A stretch of 64,000 bases of DNA, from NCBI GenBank assembly GCA_009379925.1, contig WHSU01000001.1, positions 186,001-250,000 of the forward strand. Direction: 5' to 3'. Positions 29,020-36,846 of the stretch are shown here, piece by piece (position 1 is the stretch's first letter; every line of letters starts with the position of its first letter). Under the pieces are notes generated by a model that did not search any database, was not told where the DNA came from, and saw only the letters and a list, made by a program, of their open reading frames with translations. The position numbers and the translations under genes are program-made. The DNA comes from Dehalococcoidia bacterium. Its GTDB lineage: Bacteria; Chloroflexota; Dehalococcoidia; UBA2979.

Positions 29020-29952
29020 TCACGCCTCGCGGCCGTAGTCCTCGAGGACCGCGGTGATCGTGTGCCGGGCGGTCCGGACCATCGCGGGGTTGGTCTCCGT
29101 GTAGTACGGCAACGCGATCAGGGCGGGCGACAGCGCCCAGCCGCGGCCACGTGCCCACGTGGCGTCATCGACGGCCAGTGCTTCGCGGAACACACCGCGG
29201 ACCGTCGGCGACAGGAGCGTCCACGCGACGGCCACATCGCACGCCGGGTCGCCGACGCCCGAGCTGCCGAAGTCGATGATGGCGCTGAGGCGTCCCTGTT
29301 CGACGAGCATGTTCGAGGGCAACAGATCGCCGTGGATCCAGACCGGCGCGCCGTGCCACTCGGGTGCCTCGAGGGCCGCCTCCCACACGGCCGTCACCCT
29401 GTCGACGTCCACTACGCCCTCGAGGGAGGCAATCGCCGCACGGGTGGCGACGTCCCTCCTCTCCAGCGGCACGCCCCGCGAGTAGTTGTGCTTTCCGGGA
29501 GCGGGCCCTCCGGCGGTGTCGATTCGATGCAGGGCCGCGACGAACTCGGCCAGGGCGCTCGCTGTGTCGGGCGAGTCCCCGATCGCCTCGGTGGTCGCTG
29601 TCTCGCCCTCGAGCCACCGGTACACGGACCAGGGCCACGGGTAGCCCTCGCCGGGGACGCCTCTGGCGAGCGGGACCGGGATGGCGAGCGGCAGGTGCGG
29701 GCCCAGCTGGGGCAGCCAGCGGTGCTCCTTGTCGATCTCCGCGTCGGTCCCCGGCCGGCGAGGCAGGCGCACTGCCATGTCATCGCCCAGGCGGTACAGG
29801 GAGTTTGTGGTCCCGGCTGAATCGAACTGCCGGATCGGCAGCCCGGCCCACTGAGGGAACTGCGCCGCGATCAGGCGCCCGACCAACGACGCATCGGTCG
29901 GCACTTCGTCAGCGTGCATTCGGGCAGCTGGCATGCACAGCTCCTCGGACAT
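29020..29952 (-). CDS. Aminoglycoside-phosphotransferase-like kinase
   Basis: A 310-residue protein of the APH/choline kinase superfamily. The catalytic loop WIHGDLLPSNMLV supplies Asp and Asn, and the Mg-binding IIDFGSSG follows after 15 residues, as in APH enzymes. Genuine aminoglycoside resistance cannot be claimed; relatives phosphorylate sugars, amino acids or macrolides. ATG at 29952 with GGGAGACG upstream. Convergent with the methyltransferase gene, 7 nt apart. Confidence 0.85.
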   Translation of the reverse strand: MSEELCMPAARMHADEVPTDASLVGRLIAAQFPQWAGLPIRQFDSAGTTNSLYRLGDDMAVRLPRRPGTDAEIDKEHRWLPQLGPHLPLAIPVPLARGVPGEGYPWPWSVYRWLEGETATTEAIGDSPDTASALAEFVAALHRIDTAGGPAPGKHNYSRGVPLERRDVATRAAIASLEGVVDVDRVTAVWEAALEAPEWHGAPVWIHGDLLPSNMLVEQGRLSAIIDFGSSGVGDPACDVAVAWTLLSPTVRGVFREALAVDDATWARGRGWALSPALIALPYYTETNPAMVRTARHTITAVLEDYGREA

Positions 29953-30010
29953 CGTCTCCCGACGGTACCAGCGCCGATTGGCGGGGACACCAACCCCGCT
30001 GAACGCGAAG

Positions 30011-30034
30011 AGGCGCGGCCTCGGGGCCGCGCCT
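30011..30034 (-). terminator. Strong GC hairpin after the hydrolase gene
   Basis: AGGCGCGGCC-TCGG-GGCCGCGCCT: a perfect 10-bp stem with a 4-nt loop, 26 nt past the stop of the hydrolase at 30061. No T-run follows, so it may slow or trim rather than terminate transcription. Confidence 0.55.
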
Positions 30035-30060
30035 CACGGCTTTGAGCGCCTCGGACGCCG

Positions 30061-30849
30061 CTACACCGCGACCGGCAGCCTCGCGAGGAACGCCGAAAGC
30101 GCCGCGTTGTAGGGTTCCGCCGCCTCGTAGTAGACGTTGTGCGGTGCGCCCTCGATCTCCACGTACTGCGAGCCCTCGACGAGGCCGTTGAGGCGCTTTG
30201 CGGCCTCCACCGCCCGGTCCAGCCCACCCACGATGATGGTCATCGGCGACGTGATCGCACCCACGCGGTCCGCCATCGACGTGCGCTCGTCGACCGTCTT
30301 CTGCGAGGGGCGGCGCGGGTTCCGCATCGCCTCCAGGCGCGTGGCGGTGGAGCGGATGCGCAGGTACCGCTCGTACATCCGCGGCTGTGCCTGCTTGAAC
30401 CCGTCTGTGAGCGAGTCACCGATCGGTAGGAAGAGCGTGTCCGCGTCCAGCGGGTCGCGGCCCGGCGGCATGCCCTGGCCGGGCGCAGCCACGCCGCTGC
30501 CCGAGGGAATGAGCGCCAGCGCCTGGTCCGGGTGGCGCGTCGCCCATCGGATCAGCGTGTTGCCGCCCATCGAGTTCCCCGCGATGACCGGCCGCTCGAT
30601 GCCCAGGGCCGCCAGGAAGCCCTCCAGCTCGTCCGCGCGGTCCGGCTCCTCGGCGTCACGGGGCGAGTTCGAAGAGTGTCCGTGGTTCACGCTGTCGTAG
30701 GCGATGCAGCGATAGCGGTCCGAAAACGCGTCGAACTGCTGCCACCACGCCTCCGAGCAGGAGGAGTTGCCGTGGAGGAAGAGCAGCGGCTGCCCCTGTC
30801 CCCGCTCCACGTAGTAGATGTCGTTCCCGTGGACGTCGACCCAGGTCAT
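30061..30849 (-). CDS. Alpha/beta hydrolase
   Basis: A 262-residue hydrolase with FLHGNSSCSEAWW (oxyanion hole), nucleophile Ser93 (GNSMGG) and a terminal His in GAPHNVYY. ATG 30849 is preferred because GGAGG is right upstream; the longer ORF upstream is repeat-derived sequence. The function is not predictable beyond esterase-like hydrolysis. A strong hairpin lies downstream. Confidence 0.83.
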   Translation of the reverse strand: MTWVDVHGNDIYYVERGQGQPLLFLHGNSSCSEAWWQQFDAFSDRYRCIAYDSVNHGHSSNSPRDAEEPDRADELEGFLAALGIERPVIAGNSMGGNTLIRWATRHPDQALALIPSGSGVAAPGQGMPPGRDPLDADTLFLPIGDSLTDGFKQAQPRMYERYLRIRSTATRLEAMRNPRRPSQKTVDERTSMADRVGAITSPMTIIVGGLDRAVEAAKRLNGLVEGSQYVEIEGAPHNVYYEAAEPYNAALSAFLARLPVAV

Positions 30850-31015
30850 CTCGGTACCTCCAGAGCGGGCGTGATGCTGCGGCGCGCAGTCTAGCAGAGG
30901 GCAACGTCCACAGACACGACCGTGCACCCGCTCGCCCTGCGCCCATCGAAGGGTCACCCGAAGGGCCGAGGTGAGTGATGGTTCGGCTCGCCACGAGCGG
31001 AGTTGAGCCGACGCC

Positions 31016-32185
31016 CTACTCCTCCTGGTCGAGCGCGGCCGCCGCGATCGTCTCCAGCGCCCGCGCCTCGATCGGCGGGTTCACCAGGCCGCTGCGCACG
31101 TCGCGGAAGTAGCGTTCCAGGGGTTGCGAACGCTGGAGGGCGACGCCACCCACGAGGCGCATGGCGATCTCGACGACCTCGATGGCGGTGTTCGCGCCCA
31201 GGCGCTTGGCGGCGGCGACATGCGCGCCGAGGCGCGCTCGGACCTCCGGGTGCGCCTCCCAATCCTCGGCGGTGGCCAGGAGCAGCGTGCGCGCCGCGAG
31301 CAGCGAGGCGTCCATGCGGCCGACTTCCTCGCGGACGTGGGGGATCTTCGCGATCGGCGCGGGCGCACCCGTCGGGCGGCGGTGGCGCGCGAAGTCGACG
31401 GCGTAGTCACGGGCCGCCTCGGCGACCCCCAGGCTGGAGGCGGCGATCAGGAACGGGAACCATGCGTTGCTGCCCGGCATCCCGGCGCCCGGCCCCGGCG
31501 CGCGGCGGCTTACGATGTCCGCGTCCGTCACCGGGACATCCTCGAAGACCACATCGTGGGAGCCCGTCGCCCGCATCCCCAGGGCGTCCCAGGTCTCCTC
31601 GATGCGGATGCCGGGCAAGGACCGGCGCACCGCCGCCCGACCGACCTGCCCGCTGCCATCCTCGAACGAGGCGTAGGTGATGAACCAGGTGAGGAGGGGC
31701 GAGAGGGTGGAGAAGGTCTTGCGGCCGCTGAGACGCCAGCGTCCCGGGGCGTCCGGGGTCAGCGTCGTCGCCGGGCGGCCACCGCCCTGAGGCGACCCCA
31801 TCTCCGGCTCGGCGGCGATGTTGTTGACCAGCGCACCGTCCGCCACGACCTCCCGGAAGATGCGTTCGCGGATGGTCTCCGGCCACGCGCGCGTGTCGCC
31901 CTCTGTGCCGCACACCATCAGGTGCATGCCGACGGAGAGCGCCGTGGAGCCGTCACCCTTCGCCAGCGCCAGCTGCGCCAGCACGACGTCAGTCAGTCCG
32001 TGGCCGCGGCCGCCAAACTCAGCCGGTACGGATGCGGCCAGGTAGCCGGCTTCGCGCATTGCCTCGAAATGCTCGAAGGGGAAGGAGGCATCGCGGTCGT
32101 GCAGGGCCGCCGTGTCAGCGAACGAGGCCGCCAGCCGCTGCGCGGTCGCCAGCAGTTCTGCCTGTGCCTCGGTCTTCGGGTACAT
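31016..32185 (-). CDS. Acyl-CoA dehydrogenase-fold flavoprotein
   Basis: A 389-residue protein with the acyl-CoA dehydrogenase fold: N-terminal helices (AAELA-like AASFADTAALHDRD), FGGRGHGLTDVVLAQLALAKG, then IAAEPEMGSPQGGG and TFSTLSPLL in the middle beta domain. The C-terminus (ERYFRDVRSGLVNPPIEARALE) lacks an obvious Glu catalytic base and resembles the type-2 group (DszC/HpaB-like oxygenases), so monooxygenase or dehydrogenase activity on a non-CoA substrate is possible. GATACT lies 8 nt before the ATG. It is followed (on the other side of 32237) by a nitroreductase, another flavoprotein. Confidence 0.8.
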   Translation of the reverse strand: MYPKTEAQAELLATAQRLAASFADTAALHDRDASFPFEHFEAMREAGYLAASVPAEFGGRGHGLTDVVLAQLALAKGDGSTALSVGMHLMVCGTEGDTRAWPETIRERIFREVVADGALVNNIAAEPEMGSPQGGGRPATTLTPDAPGRWRLSGRKTFSTLSPLLTWFITYASFEDGSGQVGRAAVRRSLPGIRIEETWDALGMRATGSHDVVFEDVPVTDADIVSRRAPGPGAGMPGSNAWFPFLIAASSLGVAEAARDYAVDFARHRRPTGAPAPIAKIPHVREEVGRMDASLLAARTLLLATAEDWEAHPEVRARLGAHVAAAKRLGANTAIEVVEIAMRLVGGVALQRSQPLERYFRDVRSGLVNPPIEARALETIAAAALDQEE

Positions 32186-32236
32186 GCGCGCAGAGTATCA
32201 GCGGGCGGACGTGGGTATCGAGCAGATGCGGCGCCC

Positions 32237-32779
32237 CTAGAAGCCGCGCCAGTCCACGATTGCGTCGCCGCGGGCCGCCGTAGGCGCCGTGACGCCCTCG
32301 GCGGGGCGTCCGAGGTAGACGAAGGCGACGATGCGGTCATGCGCGTTCAGCCCCAGGTGCGCCTTCACCCCCGGACTCGTCGCCAGCGATCCCGTGCTCC
32401 ACTTCGCGGCCAGGCCCTCGCTGTGGGCTGCGAGCAGCAGGTTCTGCGTCGCGCAGGCCACCGCCGCGTAGTCCTCCAGGTCCCGCTCGGCGGCCGGGTC
32501 TGGCTCGCGATGCTGCGCGACGACGACCACCACAGGCGAGCGCACCAGTTTCGTGCGCACGGAGCGGGCCTCGCCGACCTCCATGCGGGCGACGGCAGCG
32601 TCGGCCAGCGCCTCGCGGGCGTCACCGGCCAGGACGTGGAAGCGCCAGGGCTCCGTGTGGTGGTGGTTGGGCGCCCAGCGGGCCGCCTCGAGCAAGCGCT
32701 CGATGACGGCCCGCGGCAGGGGTCCCGGGGCGAAGGCGCCGGCCGACCGCCGCTGGCGGATCGCCTCCTGTACGTCCAT
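32237..32779 (-). CDS. Nitroreductase-family flavoprotein
   Basis: A 180-residue nitroreductase. RQRRSAGAFAPGPLP, ARWAPNHHHTEPWRFHVL and the FMN-binding Arg/Ser pattern at the N-terminus, with DYAAVACATQNLLLAAHSEGLAAKWSTG in the middle and GRPAEG at the end, match the family. These are homodimeric FMN enzymes reducing nitro groups, quinones or enones with NAD(P)H. A second, longer member is at 62828-63490. Downstream of the flavoprotein gene at 31016 by position but upstream in transcription order, with 51 nt between them. Confidence 0.87.
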   Translation of the reverse strand: MDVQEAIRQRRSAGAFAPGPLPRAVIERLLEAARWAPNHHHTEPWRFHVLAGDAREALADAAVARMEVGEARSVRTKLVRSPVVVVVAQHREPDPAAERDLEDYAAVACATQNLLLAAHSEGLAAKWSTGSLATSPGVKAHLGLNAHDRIVAFVYLGRPAEGVTAPTAARGDAIVDWRGF

Positions 32780-32806
32780 GCGCCCGTCCCCCGTGGTGTC
32801 CGTCCC

Positions 32807-33970
32807 TTATGGCAGGATCCCGGTCTCCCGTAGCAGGTCGAGCGTGCCCTGCAGGTCATCGAGCTGGCCCAGGTCGAGTTCGACGGGCTGCAGCTCGCTC
32901 AGCGACTGCAGGTCGAGGTTCGCCTCGACGCTCTCGACGACCGGGTACTCGAACGTCTGCTCCGTGAAGTAGCTCTGCGCCTCGTCACCCAGCAGGAACT
33001 CGAGCAACTGCTGGGCCTCGTCCGGCGAGTCCGCCGCGCTCAGGATGCCCGCGCCGGCGACGTTGATCAGCGTCCCGGGGTCGCCCGGCCCGGTGTAGTG
33101 GTTGCGGGCGCCGAAGTCCTCGCCCTGCTCCGCCAGGAAGCGGTGCAGGTAGTAGTGGTTCACGAAGCCCGCGTCGATCTCCCCGTCCGCCGCCGCCTGC
33201 ACAATCGAGGTGTTGTTCGGGTATTCCGTGGGGTTGTTCGCCACGATGCCCTCGAGCCACTCACGGGCGCCGTCCTCGCCCTCCGTCAGGCGAAGCGCCG
33301 TGACGAAGGCCTGGAACGAGCCGTTGGTGGGCGCCCAGCCCAGGCGGCCGTCCCACTGCGGATCGGTGAAGTCGAGGATCGAGTCCGGCAGGTCCGCCTC
33401 TTCGAGTGCCTCCGTGTTGTAGGCCACCACGCGCGCGCGACCGGAGAGCCCGACCCACTGGCCGGCCGGCGAGCGGTACGCCTCCGGCACGAGGTCGAGC
33501 AGCGCCGGGTCGAGGTCCGCGAACAGCCCCGCCGACTCGACAGCACCGAGGGCGCCCGCGTCCTGCGCGATGTAGACATCCGCCGGGCCGCGGTCCCCCT
33601 CCTCCAGCAGCAACGCGGCCATCTCGGCCGTGTCGCCGTAGCGCACTTCGACCTCGATGGCGGTTTCCTGCTGGAAGGTGTCGAGGATGGGACCGATGAG
33701 GTCCTGCGAGCGGCCGGAGTAGACGGTCACGACGCCGGCGCCCCCTTCGACGGGCGTACCGCCCGAGGCCGTCGGGTCTACCGTGGCCGTGGCCGTGGCG
33801 TCACCCGCTGCTGTGGAGTCACCCGCTGCTGTTGGGTCTGTGGTGGGTGTTGCCGCGCCGTTGTCACCACCGTCCGCGTCATCGGTGCACGCGATCGCGA
33901 AGACGGCAGCGACAAGCGCGAACGCGATGAGGCCGGCGCGATGCCACCGCGCGGGTAGCTGTCCGATCAA
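32807..33970 (-). CDS. Iron(III) ABC transporter substrate-binding lipoprotein (FutA/IdiA-like)
   Basis: A 387-residue exported lipoprotein: signal peptide with lipobox Cys28 (FAIAC) and a Thr/Ala-rich linker to about residue 75, then VVTVYSGRSQDLIGPIL, WAPTNGSFQAFVTALRLTEG and NPTEYPNNTSIVQAAADGEIDAGFVNHYYLHRF, typical of the ferric-iron binding family (FbpA/FutA). TTG start behind GGGAGGGA. No permease or ATPase gene is adjacent, so it is an orphan or serves a transporter elsewhere. A TTAGCC-CA-GGCTAA dyad 80 nt upstream resembles DtxR/IdeR iron boxes, which would make it iron-repressed. Confidence 0.85.
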   Translation of the reverse strand: MIGQLPARWHRAGLIAFALVAAVFAIACTDDADGGDNGAATPTTDPTAAGDSTAAGDATATATVDPTASGGTPVEGGAGVVTVYSGRSQDLIGPILDTFQQETAIEVEVRYGDTAEMAALLLEEGDRGPADVYIAQDAGALGAVESAGLFADLDPALLDLVPEAYRSPAGQWVGLSGRARVVAYNTEALEEADLPDSILDFTDPQWDGRLGWAPTNGSFQAFVTALRLTEGEDGAREWLEGIVANNPTEYPNNTSIVQAAADGEIDAGFVNHYYLHRFLAEQGEDFGARNHYTGPGDPGTLINVAGAGILSAADSPDEAQQLLEFLLGDEAQSYFTEQTFEYPVVESVEANLDLQSLSELQPVELDLGQLDDLQGTLDLLRETGILP

Positions 33971-34049
33971 GAGTCAGTCCCTCCCTGTGCCGGCGGAGGA
34001 CTGCCGCCTGGCACCTCCGTCGGTTCTTTGTTCAAGGGCTATGATTTGA

Positions 34050-34063
34050 TTAGCCCAGGCTAA
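34050..34063 (-). promoter_or_regulatory. Putative DtxR/IdeR-like iron box
   Basis: TTAGCC-CA-GGCTAA, a perfect inverted repeat close to the half-site consensus TTAGG..CTAA of iron-dependent repressors, about 80 nt upstream of the TTG start of the iron-binding lipoprotein. The surrounding sequence is unusually AT-rich for this genome. Confidence 0.6.
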
Positions 34064-34209
34064 TGCACAAGAGCCGTTAGGACAGATTCGCGACAGGTGT
34101 ACGAAGGTTTGCGCGAATCATGTACGGAACGAATCGCCCTCGCCAGGCCGCAGTACCGCGGGATGCGCCCACTAAGGAGAGGCGTGAAAGGGACGGAGGG
34201 GACAGGAGG

Positions 34210-34323
34210 CTAGAAGAGCCCGCCCGTGCGCACGAACCGCTCGATGGCGTAGATCACGAGCAGGACAGCGGCGATGGCCAGCCACTTCCAGTAAAAGCGT
34301 CCGGGCTCCTCGAGGAGGTTCAC
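34210..34323 (-). CDS. 37-residue single-helix membrane protein
   Basis: GTG at 34323 to TAG at 34210 encodes MNLLEEPGRFYWKW then a hydrophobic helix LAIAAVLLVIYAIERF, and ends VRTGGLF. Third codon positions are almost all G or C, as in the neighbouring genes, which argues for a real gene. The N-terminus EEPGRFYWKWL and basic end suggest one inner-membrane helix with its N-terminus inside. No ribosome binding site is obvious. It lies between the iron-binding protein and lhgO on the same strand. Family unknown. Confidence 0.55.
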   Translation of the reverse strand: MNLLEEPGRFYWKWLAIAAVLLVIYAIERFVRTGGLF

Positions 34324-34403
34324 GCGAACAGACTACGGCGGGGCGGCCTCAGCCGCACCATGCCTCTCGCATTCCGGACCCCATCGGGTGAGCTCCCTTC
34401 CGT

Positions 34404-34482
34404 TCGTGGTGAGTGCCCTTTCCGTTCGTGGTGAGCCCGTCGAACCACGCCGGGTCACACCGAGGCGTCACAACCCCTTCGA
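34404..34482. repeat. Dispersed GTTCGTGGTGAG-type repeat cluster
   Basis: Two direct copies of TTCCGTTCGTGGTGAG within 40 nt, the second running into GCCCGTCGAACCACG, plus CCCTTCGACAGGCC at 34463-34482. The cores overlap the family A repeat (GAGCCCGTCGAA). Confidence 0.6.
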
Positions 34483-34514
34483 CAGGCCAGGGCGAATGGG
34501 GAGGGTACCGCCGG

Positions 34515-35681
34515 CTACCGCAGCCCCTCGGCTACCTCGCGGGCGAGCGGGATCGAGGCGGTGAGGCCGGGGGACTCGATGCCCCCGAGGTGGACGTAGC
34601 CGCGGTCGTGCCAGATCAGGAAGTCGACCAGCCCCTCATCCGGGCGCTGCAACTTCGGGCGGTAGCCCACCTGGCCCGGCGCGAGGTCGTCGGACGCCAG
34701 CGCCGGCAGGAACCGCCGACCCGCCTGCAGGAAGGCGTCCCGCCACGTGTCGTCGTTGCGGTAGTCGAGCGCGAACTCGCCCTCCACCCACTCCATCGAG
34801 GGGCCCAGGTGCGCGCCGCCCTCGGTGTCCACGGTCAGATGGAGCCCCAGCCCGCCCGCGCGGTGGTCCGGCAGCGGGTAGATCGGACGCGTCACGGAGC
34901 GGGCGACCGAGGTGTTCACGATGTCGTAGTAGCGCCCGACGTTGATGCGCTGGCGCAGCATCGGCACCTCGACGGTGTCCGCGCCCGCCTCGCAGGTCCC
35001 ACCGTCGAGGGGGTAGCCGAGCAGCGCCGCCACCTCGTGTGCCCGAAGGCCGGCCGCGTTCACGAGCGCCGCGCAGCGCAGCGTCGCCTCGGCCCCGTCG
35101 AGGTCAACGGCGTGCAGGACGAAGCCGCCCGGCATCCGCTCCACGCCGCGCAGCTCGTGACGGTAGGCAAACAGCGCCCCCTGGGCGTGCGCCTCCGCCT
35201 CGAACGAGCGCGCGTAGGCGAAGGCGTCCACCACCCCCGTCGAGGGCGACAGGATCGCCTCGACGATCGGGACGGCGGGCTCGAGTTCGCGGGCCGCCGC
35301 GCGGCTGATGCGCTCGATGCCCGGCACGTCGTTCGCCGTCGCCTGCCGGTAGACCGCGTCGAGGCCGTCCCGCTCCTCCTCGGCGAGCGCGACGATGAGC
35401 TTGCCCGTGCGGGCCAGCGGGACGCCTCGGTCGTCGCACCACGCCTTGAGCGCCGAGTTGCCCTCGAGGCAGAGGCGGTGCTTCAGCGAGCCGGTCTCGT
35501 AGTAGATGCCGGCGTGGACGACCCCGCTGTTATGTGAAGAGGTTTCCCGCGCGATGCCCTCGTGGCGTTCCAGCACGAGCACCGAGCGGTCACGCGCCAG
35601 CCGCGCCGCGACCGCAAGGCCGACCACACCCGCGCCGATGACCACGACCTCGGCATCGAAGTCGGTGCTGGTGGAGGTCAT
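34515..35681 (-). CDS. lhgO: L-2-hydroxyglutarate oxidase-like FAD enzyme
   Basis: A 388-residue DAO-type flavoprotein. The dinucleotide-binding motif is VVIGAGVVGLAVAARLA at the N-terminus, followed by ETSSHNSGVVHAGIYY, the signature of LhgO (L-2-hydroxyglutarate oxidase), and a C-terminal GGIESPGLTASIPLAREVAEGL. It should oxidise L-2-hydroxyglutarate to 2-oxoglutarate, removing a by-product of malate dehydrogenase. Immediately follows the nucleotidyltransferase gene (4 nt gap) and shares its operon. Confidence 0.9.
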   Translation of the reverse strand: MTSTSTDFDAEVVVIGAGVVGLAVAARLARDRSVLVLERHEGIARETSSHNSGVVHAGIYYETGSLKHRLCLEGNSALKAWCDDRGVPLARTGKLIVALAEEERDGLDAVYRQATANDVPGIERISRAAARELEPAVPIVEAILSPSTGVVDAFAYARSFEAEAHAQGALFAYRHELRGVERMPGGFVLHAVDLDGAEATLRCAALVNAAGLRAHEVAALLGYPLDGGTCEAGADTVEVPMLRQRINVGRYYDIVNTSVARSVTRPIYPLPDHRAGGLGLHLTVDTEGGAHLGPSMEWVEGEFALDYRNDDTWRDAFLQAGRRFLPALASDDLAPGQVGYRPKLQRPDEGLVDFLIWHDRGYVHLGGIESPGLTASIPLAREVAEGLR

Positions 35682-35685
35682 GAGG

Positions 35686-36765
35686 CTACGCCTGCCCGAT
35701 CTCGCCGGAGCGCGTCACGATCACCCGCTGGCCCTCGTAGCTCTCGAGGCGCGCACCGCCCTCCACGAGCGCGTCCCGCAGGGTCACGCCCTGCAGCACG
35801 GCCCCCGGCCCGACGACGACGTTTGGCCCGAGCGTGGAGCCCTCGACGCGGGCCGCGGGCGACACGAGGACCGGCGGCTCGATGACGCTGTCTTCCGTCT
35901 CCGTGCCGGTCTCGCCACCGTGCTCGTCGAGCAGCATGGCCTGCGTGTCGAGCAGCGCGCCGAGCGCACCGACGTCCAGCCACGCCCCGTCGAAGCTTCG
36001 TCCGCCGATGGAGGAACCCTCCCCGAGCATCTTCGCCAGCGTCGCGGAGAGGTCGGACTCGCCCTTCGCGTTGATCACCGGGTTCGTGCGCACACGCTCG
36101 ACCGCCTCCGGCGCCAGCATCCACACGCCGACCAGCGCCAGGTTCGACTTCGGACGCTCCGGCTTCTCCTCGAGGTCGACGACGCGGTCGTCCTCGACCA
36201 GCGCGATGCCCATCGACTGCGGGCGGTCCGTCTCGTGCAGCACCAGCCAGGCGGCGACCTCCGCGCGCATGAACGCCTCGACGTGCGGGCGCAGTTCGCC
36301 GCGTAGCAGGCAGTCGACCGCGAGCACCACCACCCGGCGGCCATCGAGGGCCGCGCCGGGCCGGATCGCCGCGTCGCCGGACCCCTTCGGCTCGGGCTGC
36401 ACGGCGGTCGTCACGCGCATACCGGGCGGGGCCGCCTCGACCGCCGCGGGCCCCGTGCGGTCGTCATTGCCGCCCACCACCACCACGACCTCGTCCATGC
36501 CGGCCTCCGCCAGCATCTCCAGGCCGTACGCGATGAGCGGCCGGTTGAGGACGGGGACGAGCGACTTCGGCAGCTGGTGGGTCAGCGGGTACAGCCGCGT
36601 GCCGAGCCCGCCCGTGAGGATGACGCCCAGCGGCTTCGCGTCCCGATTCGATGCGGTCAGAGGAGGCTCCAGTCGAGGTCGCGGGCGTACAGGGCTGCGG
36701 CCCCAGTGTGGCCGAGCCGAGTCCAGAGCGACAAGCCGAGCGCCTGCCTCGCCTGCATCGTACAT
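35686..36765 (-). CDS. Sugar-nucleotide pyrophosphorylase-like nucleotidyltransferase
   Basis: A NTP_transferase protein with the GGLGTRLYPLTHQLPKSLVPVLNRPLI signature (given here in two parts: GGLGTRLYPLT and PKSLVPVLNRP) for glucose-1-phosphate or mannose-1-phosphate nucleotidyltransferases, then DVGAL and a C-terminal left-handed helix-like segment (GPNVVVGPGAVLQGVTLRDA). It activates a sugar phosphate to a nucleotide sugar. The start is uncertain: ATG 36765 adds about 45 unconserved residues, and CTG at about 36660 may be the true one. Next in the operon is lhgO. Confidence 0.8.
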   Translation of the reverse strand: MYDAGEAGARLVALDSARPHWGRSPVRPRPRLEPPLTASNRDAKPLGVILTGGLGTRLYPLTHQLPKSLVPVLNRPLIAYGLEMLAEAGMDEVVVVVGGNDDRTGPAAVEAAPPGMRVTTAVQPEPKGSGDAAIRPGAALDGRRVVVLAVDCLLRGELRPHVEAFMRAEVAAWLVLHETDRPQSMGIALVEDDRVVDLEEKPERPKSNLALVGVWMLAPEAVERVRTNPVINAKGESDLSATLAKMLGEGSSIGGRSFDGAWLDVGALGALLDTQAMLLDEHGGETGTETEDSVIEPPVLVSPAARVEGSTLGPNVVVGPGAVLQGVTLRDALVEGGARLESYEGQRVIVTRSGEIGQA

Positions 36766-36846
36766 TCCACTCGTGATGAACGGGTAGTGCGCAGCCGGCC
36801 TACGATTCGCGACGATGCCTCCCGAGCATCACAACGAGGTAGAGCC

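Noticed and set aside
29020-29952. Aminoglycoside resistance gene
   Set aside because: Only the general APH kinase motifs can be seen; the substrate cannot be read from the sequence and the family is diverse.
31124-32833. 569-aa plus-strand ORF opposite the flavoprotein genes
   Set aside because: Antisense shadow of the acyl-CoA dehydrogenase-fold and nitroreductase genes.
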